Source: Lumbricus rubellus
Lineage: Eukaryota > Annelida > Clitellata > Crassiclitellata > Lumbricidae
Assembly (NCBI GenBank): GCA_945859605.1
Contig: OX243828.1
Location: 22,532,609 to 22,596,608, forward strand
DNA length: 64,000 nucleotides
Direction of reading: 5' to 3'
Shown here: positions 47,112 to 58,630 of the stretch, in pieces
How positions within the stretch are numbered: position 1 is the first letter of the stretch
Layout of the letters: every line of letters begins with the position of its first letter
Notes under the pieces: generated by a model
Database searches by the model: none
Told to the model about the DNA's origin: nothing
What the model saw: the letters and a program-made list of their open reading frames with translations, nothing else
Program-made: the position numbers and the translations under genes

Positions 47112-47636
47112 ATGACACTCAGGATGTGCTCAACAGCGCTGTGCCCGTGCTCGTCGCGAAGCCCGTGGAGACGGAAGAAGAACTGCCTCCTGGTGGCTAT
47201 CCCCGTCATGGCGATCATTGCCTTCATGCAGATGATAGAAGTTGACGAGGTCTACACGCCTCTCCATCAGCTGTCGGATGCCAAAAGCGAGGCACGTCGA
47301 CTGCTGAAGATCATGACGCATTACAACTACCAGTGCAACTCGACATCTCAGATCGGAAACACTTCCATCTGGCCGATTTGCATCGACAAGGGAATCGGGT
47401 TGAATTTGGATGCCAAGCATAAGAAGCTGCTCTACACCGTTGGGTTAGTGCAGTGGTGGCCAACCTTTTGTACTCAGTGTGCCACAAACTATCGCCCGTA
47501 CCGTTCGCGTGCCACTGTACATAATTATACCTGACGAGAGGAATTGTAACCTGTTGCAATTTAAAACTTGCACTTGCATAAAGTAACTACATATGTATAT
47601 ATATATATATTTATATAAATTCAATGGTCCTCCGTG

Positions 47637-47721
<85 letters not shown>

Positions 47722-50700
47722 ATTTTGTATTCGGTCTCATCACAGCGTGTGTCCATGGCTGCAATGTTAGACATTATTATTGCTTAGATTTTGAACCATA
47801 CAAAACTTGGAAAAGACTTTACTCGCCATCAGAATGAGTTTTCTTTCATGCTGATGTCAGACTTAACTCCCATAAGTTTGACCATCATTATCAATTCATC
47901 ACTTGTTATGGCAAACAATGACTGTTCTGCCTAAAAGGTTCTTTCTCTAAAATTAGTTTTGATAGCTTACCTAGGCCGGTGGTTTTCATTAGAGTTTCCT
48001 TGTAACTCACTGAAGTGAAGTTCAATGTTCATTATTTACATGCACCACAACAGTATACTGTTGCAGTACACAGCAAAATAGCATTGCTAAAGACATAACC
48101 AACATGAATCTCTTCCTTTGTTTGATCCTGAAAACCTACAATGGGCTGAAACTCAATTTCTTATCTCTGAATGGATGCTGTGGAGAGTATGGACTTTGAC
48201 CACCAGCCGACTGACAGTGATGAGCCTGCCCCCCCCCCCACTTCGAGCGCCTGTGCTGCGTCCGTCAGCAGTTAATTAACCTTGCCCTGGTCAGTGGTCA
48301 CTGCAGCTATGGAGTTACAGAGGCGCCTGAGATTCGCCTAAGTCTGCCCTAAGAGATAACATTGTAAACTAGCAGATCTAGCATAAATATTTTTCAAAAA
48401 TTCCATGGCCCTCCGTGCCACTCATCATAGGCCGGCGTGCCACAAGTGGCACGCGTGCCGCAGGTTGGCCACCACTGGGTTAGTGTTTTCATTCGTGAAA
48501 AATTGGACGTTGAGATTTTCTGGTTTGGTTAACTTTTCCTCGTCGTATTAAAGGCTTGTAACCAATTGAAAGTTGTCAGATGTATGTGAAATTGGGTGTT
48601 GAAATTGTCTGTTTTTATTACCTTTTCCTCATCGTAAGGTTTGTATAAATTTGTTGGGTTTGTTTTGGATTTTTATCGACTTGCGTGTCGCATCATTATT
48701 TACATGAACACTATTATACATTTATATGAAATTCAACAAGAATTTAGGAACTTAACATTAATGCAGATCAATGAGTCAGCTGAAAAGTCTAAAAGACTCG
48801 CTAAGACTTTGCTGGCTCATTGACAAGATTAGTTCATTCATAAGTAAATGAAACTCTCATGCAGTGTTCGCGCTGTAGTCAGGAGCACCTCTGAGTAGCC
48901 TAGTTACACTTTCACCTAGCTACCAGGCTTCCGAGCTTTCTCGGTTGTAGGACCGTCCATCTGGAATGACCTCCCTTCAAAGCTACATTTAATATGTCTG
49001 ACCAATCAAGCTTTGCTTCATAAATCTCTCAAGTCTTTTTTCTTTTGCTGTGGCTGGGCTGGGAGCACCCCTGAGTAGTTTCTTGAAGGGCTGCCATATA
49101 AGTCCATTGAATGAATGAATCTGTTTTGTTAAATTTCAGTTCTGTGTCTGACTACACGATTGAGCGTAGCCTGGCGGTCAACTACAGTTTCAGCGCGTAC
49201 ATAGTGACGCCGACAGACATTTCCGCGCAGATTCGCGGCTTGAACAACACTCGCATTATTCATTCCGCGATCGTGGCCAACGATCCTGCTGATTTCTCAC
49301 GTAATACTTACGGCCAGCGGACGTTCAATGATCTGTTGACGGCTCAAGGACATTCTGACGTTGACTTGCTGCGACTCATGTCAACCGCCAGAAATGTTGA
49401 GATGTGGCAGTTGCTGTATTTCCTAATCAAAGACGACGTGATATCAAAAGTTGACCAACTTCATCTGGTGGTTTACATAGGTATTCTTTTGATTCCTTTT
49501 CGTTCTACTTTTCGAAATTCATTCTTCATTTGATAACCATAACCACACTTTTTAATTGAAGCCAAAAGTGTAACGGTTTAGCAGATGTAATATAAAAATT
49601 GCAATGTTGGCTTAAAGGGAGGGTCCGCACTAACAAGGGTCACCGTAGAATGAGATAATGAAAAGATGCTAATCAGGATAACCAAAAATTTAGGTTTAAA
49701 TACACCTGTAGATAAAAGCCTTTACAGAACAAAAGCTTAGCTAGTTAACTAACATGTACACTCGGCAAATTTAACTAACCTGTGAAAAGAGAAAATTACG
49801 TAGATGAGTTTTAAAAGACAAGAAACTATTAATACTTGTGAATTAGAGCGAGAGTCAACATTATGTGGCTAGCAAAACCACTTCCGCCTGAACTTCACGC
49901 AAGCATTCAACCATGGCTCGCTTTAACCCTTCACCGGCCAAAGTCTAGTATATGGTATGGGAGTTCCCATACCCTCGGTCAGTAAAGGGTTAACTGAACA
50001 ATGTCTACAATAGCCACTTTCTTACTTTTTGGCAGACAAAGTTGATGACGATTACCTGTACAACTGGTACCGTACGCTGTACCAGCTGTTCACGAGGAGT
50101 GGCATGTACCTCTACCACACGTCGAGCCACGACCCTCTCTGTCTGCAAGTGACGCTCATGGAGTCCTGCGTCTACTTCATGTCCTTCATCCGTAATCCTG
50201 GCCCAACAGTTTTCATTCTGTATCCACCCGCAGATTACGGTGAGTAACAAATTAATAATGAGATCCCTTCTAGCTAGCCCGGAGGCTGCCAATGAGGATG
50301 AAGTGTTAGCGACTTCATTTTCAAGGCCTCGGCATATTCAGGAGGGCAGTGGCCAATCCTCTCCCTCACCGTCTCATTATCCACTGACCGTGTAGGTCAG
50401 TGTATTCATCATAGCTGAATCGGCTAGGGGGTGCTTGTGGAACAGAAATCTCGTTAAAAATTTCTGCCCCGGCGGGGAATTGAACCCCGACCTCTCGGTC
50501 GACAGTCCGGCGCGCTAACCACCGTATACTATCAAGCACCCAGTGAGTGTGTGTAACGGGAAATCTTCACTGTCAAGTTGAGTTTATTTGTGATGCAGAT
50601 ATTTTGAGTATGCTGTTCCAAACATTCACTTCGTATTCGCTTTGCGGCCGAATAGTGGGCCAGGTGGCTATTCACCCATTGAATGGAATCAGCTTCTGCT

Positions 50701-53700
50701 CTCTCTTCGTAGCTCTAATTCACTTTCTTCAAAACTCATTTTTTCTTCTTGGCTTTCAACCGCATGGATCTCTAACTGCATCGTCCCCTTATGGCTGACT
50801 ATCCGTGCCTCAGGTTCACATGAATTCTGGTGTTGCTTGCGTTACAGATTTATTTATTTAATAATAATAATAATGATAATAATAATCGTGAGGCTCTTTT
50901 ATCATCATTTAGATCAATGGCTACTTCTCTTGTTTACTGTACTTCCTGTTACTGATGTTGTTTGTTGAAAATAATAAAAGAAAAAATAATAATGATGATG
51001 AAAATAAATTAATAATAATAATAATAAAATGTTTTTTTGGTTTTGCGATTGTTCTCCAGGGACTGAGGAACAGGAGGATCTTCGTCTGTTCGACTATCTT
51101 GACTCGCCGCAGGTCAGCTGCAAACAGCGAACGATCGGAGAAATACCCGATGGAAAGTTGAAGTACTCATCATCATCAGCCGCTGCAAAAACCAACCCTA
51201 GATGGCAGATTTGCAGCTACGAGAAAGAACTTCCCCAGCCCTGTGTCGTTGTCCGATTCAGGTACTGTGCATGTCAGCGTAACCCTTTACCGACCAAAGT
51301 GTAGTTAAGATCCTATGTAGTTGGTCGGTAAAGGGTTAAATTTGCTATGGATGTCTTTGGAGAGGTTATTAAAAGGTGCTGCACACCATCATAGAACAGA
51401 ATACAACAAGGGGCATAAAGGTCAAGATGTCAGCTATTAGAGGTTACATAGTTACGACCTGGAATTGCCGAGTGATGAAATGTGCAATGTTGCATTGCCA
51501 GATTGTAATTGTATGCAGAATGGAAAACTTGTCTTTGCCCTTTTTGTTGCCTGCTTGTCTAAAACATGAAGTTTAACCGGACTAGATTGAACCCAGATAT
51601 CTTGTGTAGTATGCATAATAATCTTGTTGTTGATGTATATTTATGTATTGAAAATTTTCACTGTTGGTTGTACATTGGGTGATTTTAAATTTCCAATATA
51701 CATCTGCCTTTTAGGCTGGACATAGAAAGCACAATTGAGGAGCAGTTTCTGAAGGAGAAATGTTCCGTCTACACGATAGTTATATCGTCGAGCAAAGGAC
51801 GGCTTGCGAGAAGTCTTCGTCTTCATTCCCATTCACCAATGGACAAGTATGATGTAACTGCATCATTCTAACAGAACTTTTATAGCACCATTAACAATCA
51901 GCGCTGAAAGTGGTTTGAAAAAGGAGGAACCGGGTCTGAGTTCAAGTGGATGCAAAAAAAAATTTCCGCTCCTCCAACTTTTAATTTCTTTCTGGTGACC
52001 TTTTTAAAGTATTCGTTTATTTTTCGATCTGTTATCGTAACATTTTAACAAGTCAGGTGAAAAATTGCTCAGTGCTTGACTAAATATTGGCAATTGGTGT
52101 TGAGTTTATCAAATAACACACGAAAATGTGATGAATGCATGCATTGTGGGGGCGCGGTGGTCTAGTGGTGGCGTCAGCGCTTTGGAGCAGAAGGGTTCTA
52201 GGTTTTAATCCATTCTCAAGCAGTTGTGTAGGGACCTTGAGCAAGTCCTTCACTCGTAATTGCGTGGGCGCTTCGGCATGAAATTTCGATGCAGTGTCCA
52301 CGCTGTAGTCGGGAGCACCTCTGAATAGCGAGCTTGAAGGGGCGCTATAGAAATGGAGAAATAAATAAATTGCATCTGCAGGCCTAAATCTTAAACACGC
52401 GACCCGGCTAAAAACCAGCAAAGGCAGGTCACGAAAATCAATGCTGGGTCACAGACCCGTCTCACGTTCATCCATGTTAACACATTGACCGCTTACACGC
52501 CATGTTATTATTTACTGAGAATTTGATATAGCGCTCCTTCAAGGTTAACTCGTAGTAGGCGGTCAACGTGTTAACATTGCACTTGATGAGCCGAAGCAGG
52601 ACAGGGAAAGAAGGCAGGCGCAGAATACAATCAAACGCAAGACAACTAATTGATTTGACTCAACAAATGAGAAAAATAGTAAAAAAAACAATAAATTATA
52701 ATAAAATAATACTATTGCTAAATTGATACTGTATAAATATTTAAACTTTTGAAGGTAGATCGATACACGGCATATAATTTAATAATAAGAAATATACATG
52801 TACTAATATTTTGGTGGTCTATAAAATTTATAAATCGAAATGGATCTGTTGTATATCTATGACAGGCGCCTTTGTAACGGCATGTCTGTGTTACTGCGCC
52901 ATATAAATCGTCGTTATTATTATTATTATTATTATTATTATGACAGTCGTGGCAAGAACATGCCAAAGTCCGTGTCGTTCGAGGAAGTCTTCCAGTTTCT
53001 TGGCAACTTGGGCTACATAAATTTCATTGAAGTTGATGCACCAAACAACGACTGGATTGTACTTGGTGAACTACTCAACAGCGGCATTCTGCAGGTTCGA
53101 TTTCTATGGTTTTTTAGAAATCTTTTTCAATGCATAGGCTTCTGTTCTGGGTTATTACTTTTATTGTTATTATAAGCATTTGAAATGTGGTTATGGAGAC
53201 GGATAGAAAGAATCAGCTGGAGGGATCATGTAAAGAATGAGGAGGTATTGAGAAGAGTTGGAGAAAAGAGAGCGATGATACACTCAATTAGAGAAAGACA
53301 AAGAAGATGGATAGGACACACACTCAGAGGAGACTCGATGCTAAGAACAATCATAGAGGGGAAATTGGAGGGGAAAAGAACGAGAGGCAGACCAAGACAA
53401 AGACTGTTGGACTGGATGATGAAAGACGGTTATCAGAAGCTGAAAAGGAATGCACAGAACAGGGAAGAATGGAGACGTCAGACATTCGAACCTGCCTAAG
53501 GGCAGAGAACAAAAAGAAGAAGAAGAAGAGTGCGATTAACGTTTTTGGACCTTTATTGGTGTAATTATTTTTAACTTGTAGGGTCATAATTATGGCCTGT
53601 TCAAAAGAATTCATACCCCTTCTTTGTCTTTCTTTGCCCCTTTTTCCGCAAGCATTTGAAAACCATTCTCTTTGATTGTGGTTTGGTGTCAGGTCGGGAG

Positions 53701-54596
53701 CACCTCTGAGGAGTTCTCTTGAAGGGGCACTATATAGATGTACGATTACAATTACAATTCTCATCTTCGGATCTTAACAGCTATTCTGGCCCGCTGACAA
53801 CCGAACTAGGACCTCCTTCTGACTACCATTTGAACAGCCCTTTGACTTGATGAATATTACAAGCTGGTGCCTGCGCTTGGCTTTTGAGTGGTGCTTTAGA
53901 AATTTAGAAATTACGATTAAAACATAGAAGTAACTAGAGGGAGCATGAATGGATAACTGAATGAAAAATATGTCCGCTTCCAGAGGGCAATTGGACCTGT
54001 TGCACCCTTCAGGAATTTAATAATTCATGGCTACTACTTTTTGATTTTTTAAACAAATTGCTTTGCACTGAAAAAACTATTCATATTTTAAAAAAATTGA
54101 AACTGAGAAATATACATTAAAAGAAGCTCTTTGAAAAAATATCCATGCATCTTCCTAATTTCCTGATTTGAATTTTTCAACCTGATGCTACAATTTTTTT
54201 TACCGTGACTATATTGTTTGCTTCCTTGTGGAAAATTTCTCGGGGCGCCCATGTTACAGGCCAACCACTCAAACCCATCGGCCACTGTACCTCATGTAGT
54301 TTTACTGCATTTAAATTAATAAACGAATTTAATAATTAGTAATTTTGTTTTTTTATTTGCAGAATGTCACTCAACTGGTTGCCGGTTTAGAGACCGAAGA
54401 CAAGACTTCCGGCGTTCATCCTACGGTCCTACGCAGTCATTTCTCGCAGCTCAAACGACTCGAAGCCTACGGACTCACGCTCTTCTACTCAAGTCGTGAC
54501 TGGCCATGCACTCGCTTGCGCGAAAAGGATTTCAACGGACTGAACGCGGGTGTCTGGTGTTACCGGCTGGGCTACGTGCGCTTGCAAGATCTGTAA
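47112..54596 (+). CDS. type II membrane protein with two tandem degenerate METTL24-like (Methyltransf_22-type) domains, 7 exons
   Basis: Exons: 47112-47443, 49140-49480, 50036-50239, 51060-51261, 51715-51846, 52947-53094, 54363-54596; 530 residues, stop TAA, all phases consistent. Residues 24-42 are a signal-anchor ([20 protein letters not shown]) after a basic cytosolic tail. I recognise METTL24-type landmarks twice: a Cys-gly-Trp-Cys block (YQC...IWPIC at 73-90; VSC...RWQIC at 311-344), a strand followed by a degenerate SAM-site turn, an 'ID-L-DIEGAEW'-like block ([16 protein letters not shown] at 185-200; [17 protein letters not shown] at 427-443), and a Tyr/Cys-rich C-terminal block ([22 protein letters not shown]). 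In both halves the acidic and Gly residues of the DIEGAE block are largely lost, so catalysis is doubtful and the protein may be a pseudoenzyme or lumenal binding protein. The start codon is the first in-frame ATG before the anchor. The domain assignment is from memory of the family. Confidence 0.72.
47451..48477. mobile_element. 1-kb hAT element at the splice donor of METTL24-like exon 1
   Basis: CAGTGGTGGCCAACCT and AGGTTGGCCACCACTG ends with perfect GGTTAGTG duplications (47443-47450, 48478-48485). No transposase; contains a 130-bp (TA)n run. Confidence 0.9.
47585..47717. repeat. (TA)n microsatellite inside the hAT element
   Basis: More than 50 TA units with one interruption. Confidence 0.95.
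48845..49115 (+). mobile_element. SINE tail fragments
   Basis: GCGCTGTAGTCAGGAGCACC at 48869 and a second tail with GGGCTGGGAGCACCCCTGAG near 49050, ending in GAATGAATGAAT. Two partial copies of the shared tail, 25 bp before the METTL24-like exon 2. Confidence 0.55.
49923..49993. mobile_element. TTAA-flanked MITE 8
   Basis: TTAACCCTTCACCGGCC and GGTCAGTAAAGGGTTAA with an internal GGGAGTTCCC palindrome; ends 42 bp before the METTL24-like exon at 50036. Confidence 0.75.
50276..50541 (-). mobile_element. tRNA-derived SINE (third tRNA-like head)
   Basis: On the minus strand: TGGTTAGCGCGCCGGACTGT (A box), GGGGTTCAATTCCCC (T arm, B box), then a body with CAAGCACCCCCTAGCC. The cloverleaf-like head is well kept, but the 5' acceptor half does not pair with the 3' side, so I call a SINE, not a gene. 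Confidence 0.6.
51279..51339. mobile_element. TTAA-flanked MITE 9 (left TTAA mutated to GTAA)
   Basis: GTAACCCTTTACCGACCAAA and TTGGTCGGTAAAGGGTTAA; starts 17 bp after the exon ending 51261. Same family as 17359-17429. Confidence 0.77.
52146..52374 (+). mobile_element. SINE family 1, full length with mutated B box
   Basis: GGGCGCGGTGGTCTAGTGG head, AGGTTTTAATCC in place of the B box, tail GGGGCGCTATAG and an AAATA end. Confidence 0.85.
52477..52574. mobile_element. TTAA-flanked MITE 10, carrying a SINE tail insert
   Basis: TTAACACATTGACC to GGCGGTCAACGTGTTAA. Same family as 15022-15097, but its middle is replaced by GATATAGCGCTCCTTCAAG, the SINE tail. Confidence 0.7.
52855..52946 (+). mobile_element. 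SINE family 2, 3' part, ending at an exon
   Basis: AGGCGCCTTTGTAACGGCAT, TGTTACTGCGCCATATAAAT and a (TTA)n run that ends at GACAG, the acceptor of METTL24-like exon 6. The (TTA)n run serves as its pyrimidine-rich tract. Confidence 0.7.
53185..53530 (+). pseudogene. 3' end of an RTE-type LINE with AAG microsatellite tail
   Basis: Residues [20 protein letters not shown] and [15 protein letters not shown] followed by [12 protein letters not shown] are the C-terminus of RTE-type reverse transcriptases. The short 3' UTR (GAACCTGCCTAAGGGCAGAG) ends in an (AAG)n tail. It lies sense in the last intron of the METTL24-like gene. Its 3' UTR is shared by the SINE at 12318-12600. Confidence 0.75.
53600..53760 (+). 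mobile_element. SINE family 3 copy
   Basis: CCCCTTTTTCCGCAAGCATT body, TCGGGAGCACCTCTGAGGAG and TTGAAGGGGCACTATATAG tail; inverted relative of 22935-23125. Confidence 0.65.
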
Positions 54597-54624
54597 TTGT
54601 GGGATCTGGGTTCTCTCAAAGAGC

Positions 54625-54934
54625 CAGGGGCGGATCCAGGGGGGCCAATCCGGCCATGGCCCCCCATTTAGAAATGCCCATGTATCGTGGCTCCCCCCCC
54701 ATTTGGTTTCAACAAGCTTATAATTTGGTATATTTCCACCAAGGGTTTGGAGTTAATGACTAAAAAAAGTCATCAACTTTTTGGCAGATGAAATGGTGTA
54801 ATAATTTTTCCGAAAATTTGGCCAGATGACTAAAAGAGTTTATCAAATTTTTTGGCAGATACGAAAGAAAATTTTTCCAGACCCAAGGCCAAGAATTTTT
54901 GGCCCCCCGTCCAAAGTTTCTGTATCCGCCCTTG
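54625..54934. mobile_element. CAGGGGCGGAT-ended MITE just after the METTL24-like stop
   Basis: CAGGGGCGGATCCAGGGG and TGTATCCGCCCTTG ends; flanked by the 12-bp repeats CTCTCAAAGAGC and CTCTCGAAGAGC. It starts 29 bp after the stop codon and so probably lies in the 3' UTR. Confidence 0.7.
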
Positions 54935-54946
54935 CTCTCGAAGAGC

Positions 54947-57164
54947 AACTGTTTTCTGTAGAGACTGGGGATGATGAGTTAAGCACGCTTTCTAGAATCT
55001 AGACGACCGTGGATTAAGTTTCGCAGTGCACCAATTATGATATGAAGTAGAGGGTAGATGTTGAACTGTTGTTGTGACTGTCCGACCCAGTGTTGGTTAA
55101 GTATTTTTACTAACTAGTTACGAATTATTAATTGGTTAGCTATTATTAATAATTTGCAGCGGTAATTAGACCAAAGTTCTGGGCCCTGGTCAAAGTCCTG
55201 GACCCCCGAGCAGGGTCTACTGGACCCCGCTGGGTTCCTGGGTCACCAGAAGTGCTATAGGACCCTGGGCCACCGGAAATTTGGCCCCCAGTCTTGAAAC
55301 TTTGGTCTAATTGCGTTAACTAGTTATTAATAATAGGTAGTTTATTAATAATTCGTATCTATTTAGTAAAAATGCTTAACTGATAGGCATAGTGACAGTT
55401 CAACATCTACTGTAGAATTTAATTCAGTATTTGGTTTTTCGTTACGTGTTTTCTTACCTACAATCCCGTGATTCTTACAGTCAGAATCGTTGATGCTTTT
55501 TGCGTAGTAACTGCTATTTCCGAATTGCTGCTGACGACCTTAACCAACCATCGTGTGATCTTCGAAAGACTTGGATTCGCTTTTTCTTTATGTCTTTGGC
55601 CTTCCTACACGGACTTATGAGGACTGAGTTTAGATATGCTATCATGGCCAAATCGTTAAATGTATATATCAGTAATATTTATAGCATTTTTTTTATAAAT
55701 GTCGTCGGTGGTTATTACATGCTGTCGATTGATTGATTAGGTGTTGTGCTGTCATGCTGTGAAAAATTTGTTACTTACAAAAAGGAAAAAGTTTCCAGTT
55801 CATTTCATCATCATCATCATCATCATCATCAATAACATTGGGCTCAATGCCCGTAGGTGTCCGACGCCACTCTCTGTCTGAGTCTATCTCGCGTCATGTT
55901 GCCCAGCTTCAGCAGGTCCGGTCAGCAGGTCAGCTCCATACCATTAACATCTTGAAGCAGCTAGACCACCTTGTCTGATTGAAGAGAATCGTGGGAAAGG
56001 AGGCATGAATGACAATGTGGGCCAATGCCCGTATGTGTCCCACGCTCTCCCTCTGACTCTCCACCGGTCTGTCCTGACCGGCCTGTGCATGTCTGCTCCA
56101 CATCATGACACCTTGAAGCATCTGGGTCGCTCTGTCACTTGTGTCGTGGTTTTTGCGGATTTCAATCGTCTTGGTCCTTTACTGCCAGTGTATCGCCACC
56201 CATCTGGCAGACCTTCCTCCTTTTGTCCGGGCTTAGGACCGGCGCAGGGACGTTGTTGGTTCCCTGTGGCGGAGGATGGATGCAGTTTAACGTCGTGCCC
56301 AGGACCATCCAGTTCATTTGTCTGCTATTATAATATATTACAGTATATTGAGCCTCTGCAACTATTTTTCCTGACATAGAAAACAACGAGAAATTTCAGC
56401 CTGAGTGGTGAAATGACTGCAGTCTTTTCGAGAATTCGAATCGTTGAGACCTACGTATAACTGCCGGGGTTCTAAGAAAGACTGGGGGGTTGAAACCCCC
56501 CAACCCCCGGCAATTCTCACCCTGTTCCTCCCATGACATTTCCACTCTCCAGGCATCTCAAATTCTCAAGTCACCTTTGATGGTAGGCTTATCCTCTATC
56601 CTGTCCGTTCTTTCGGTCTTCCTCTCTAGCCTACTGCTGGAAGCCTGGATGGAACTAGCCGAAAAACTTTTATACAGCTATGCAAGTAGTTAAGCGAGCC
56701 GAAACGCTACTGTAAAAAGTAATAGTCAGTAGTTTTTGTGTATATGGACTAGTAGACATATACATATATATATACATATATATATATATATAATACTGTG
56801 ATTAATTGGCTGCTCCTGTTGCAGCTTCCGCTGCCGCTGCTTCTGCTGCTCCAGGTATCTGATAACCATGCTGCATGGATAGTGTAGGTCCATGATAGCC
56901 CACACTTGAATCGTCGATATGCTGCGAGCAGCACTGAAGCAGTAGGCCATCTATTTGCGGAGCCGCGAGGCCGATGGTAGGCCTATAGTCTAGGCCGACT
57001 TCAAGACGCTGTGCAAATGATTTCGGATAAGGCGATAATAGTATCTTAGATTGAACCAAAGGTAAGCAATGCAGCTGTTTTTTGTAGCCTAGATAGTCAC
57101 AGCAGGCTACATTGCATGCGTAGCACAGAAACATTTTATGAACGTTTTAATTACTGATACTGTA
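54947..57164. other. intergenic, low-copy sequence
   Basis: A CAT microsatellite at 55806-55830 and two loosely similar stretches at 55850-55920 and 56015-56085 (both with CAATGCCCGTA); a TA-rich run at 56757-56792. No gene recognised. Confidence 0.45.
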
Positions 57165-57396
57165 ATAATAATAATAATAATTACGACGATTTATATGGCG
57201 CAGTAACACAGCCATGCCGTTACAAGGGCGCCTTACAGAAAACCAGCTACACCGGATAAGCCCTAGCGAACAAGTGTGATTTTAGCCTGGCTTTAAAAGA
57301 GTCCACTGAGCCTGCTGATCGGATAGCGAGAGGAAGACTGTTCCAGCAACGAGGACCAGCGACCGAGAAGGCACGATCGCCTGTACATAGGCCCCA
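57165..57396 (-). mobile_element. SINE family 2, longest copy
   Basis: (TAA)n, TTTATATGGCGCAGTAACAC, CGTTACAAGGGCGCCTTACA, AAAAGAGTCCACTGAG. Other pieces at 42020-42066, 24125-24165 and 24440-24540. Confidence 0.65.
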
Positions 57397-57585
57397 GGGC
57401 CCCTACACAAACATACATTGATATATATTATATAAATTATATATAATTATGTATAGGCAAATTATATATAGGTATATTTATGTTAAATATATATTATATA
57501 TATAATATACCTGAAAAACTCTAGGGAGACGTAGGCCTATACCAAATTGTTTATATAACAAATGGCGCGATTTCGCCGATTTGTA

Positions 57586-58369
57586 CACTGTGTCCACGAT
57601 AAAGTAGACCACACAATAAAGTGTCATAACTCGGTCAAAACTTGTAGGATTTGTCTGAAATTTTACACACAACAACAGTGGCCATATTTACAAGAGATCC
57701 TATAGCCGATTTGAAATACTCGTGAGTTTGCAAAATTTATGAGCGTTTGAGATGCAGCACCGAAAAATGCAACTTTCCAACATGCAAATGCTGAAAGGAA
57801 GTGAAATTCAGCTATAAATTTTGTTCAAAATGTTCTTTTTGTTCACGAACACACAACTGCAGACGTAGTAGTGTAGTAGCTGTCCCGGAAGACACTCGGC
57901 TTCATATCCGTAGCTGTGGCCGCCTAGCAGTCGAGATATCGATCCGGGTGCATGTACCGGAGTAGCGCGTTTTTCGTTCCCGTATTCATGACATCGATAA
58001 GCGTAGGGTGCGTCTGATTGAAGAGTGGCAGCTGTTTGACCAGGTGATCATCGACCGGACCATCAAACAGTAGCGTCTACGTCTACGGTCGTGTGTTCGT
58101 GAACAAAAAGGACATTTCGAAGTTTTTTTAACACCATTTATAGCTGAGCTTCACTTCCTTTCAGCTTTTGCATGTTGGAAAGTTCCATTTTTCGGTGCTG
58201 CATCTCAAACGCTCATAACTTTGGCAAACTCACGAATATCTCTAATCGGCTTTAGAATGTCGTTTAAATATGGCCACTATTATTGTGTGTAAAAATTCAG
58301 ACAAATTCTCAACGTTTTGACCGAGTTATGACACTTTATTGTGTTATCTACTTTATCGTGGACACAGTG
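57586..58369 (+). mobile_element. Tc1/mariner-derived foldback element with transposase C-terminal remnant
   Basis: Inverted ends CACTGTGTCCACGATAAAG with TA on both sides (57584-57585, 58370-58371). The arms are about 300 bp and largely complementary. Around 57968-58135 a frame reads VRLIEEWQLFDQVIID then, after a stop, CVREQKGHFE, the last part of Tc1/mariner-type transposases; the DDE core is gone. Confidence 0.75.
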
Positions 58370-58630
58370 TATATCTCCATGACCTACTGCACTAGGCCCT
58401 ATAGCTATTGTTACGTCATTATTTTATGTTTAGTCTTTAGCGACGTGTTCTATAGTGATGGCGCAGTTCCGTATTATGACGACATCCCTTTGTTCCGCAG
58501 ACGCTACCCAACTGCTGCGTAGCCTAGGACTACGTCATTAGCAATTGTTCTATTATAGGCCTAATAGACTGTTTTATTCTTGTAGCAATACTCCAGCGTC
58601 TGCACTATAGTTCAAACGTCACAATTAAGG

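Noticed and set aside
47593..47837. Tyr-Ile repeat ORFs on both strands
   Set aside because: Translation of a (TA)n microsatellite within the hAT element.
50455..50541. tRNA gene on the minus strand
   Set aside because: Good T arm and A box, but the acceptor stem fails and SINE body follows.
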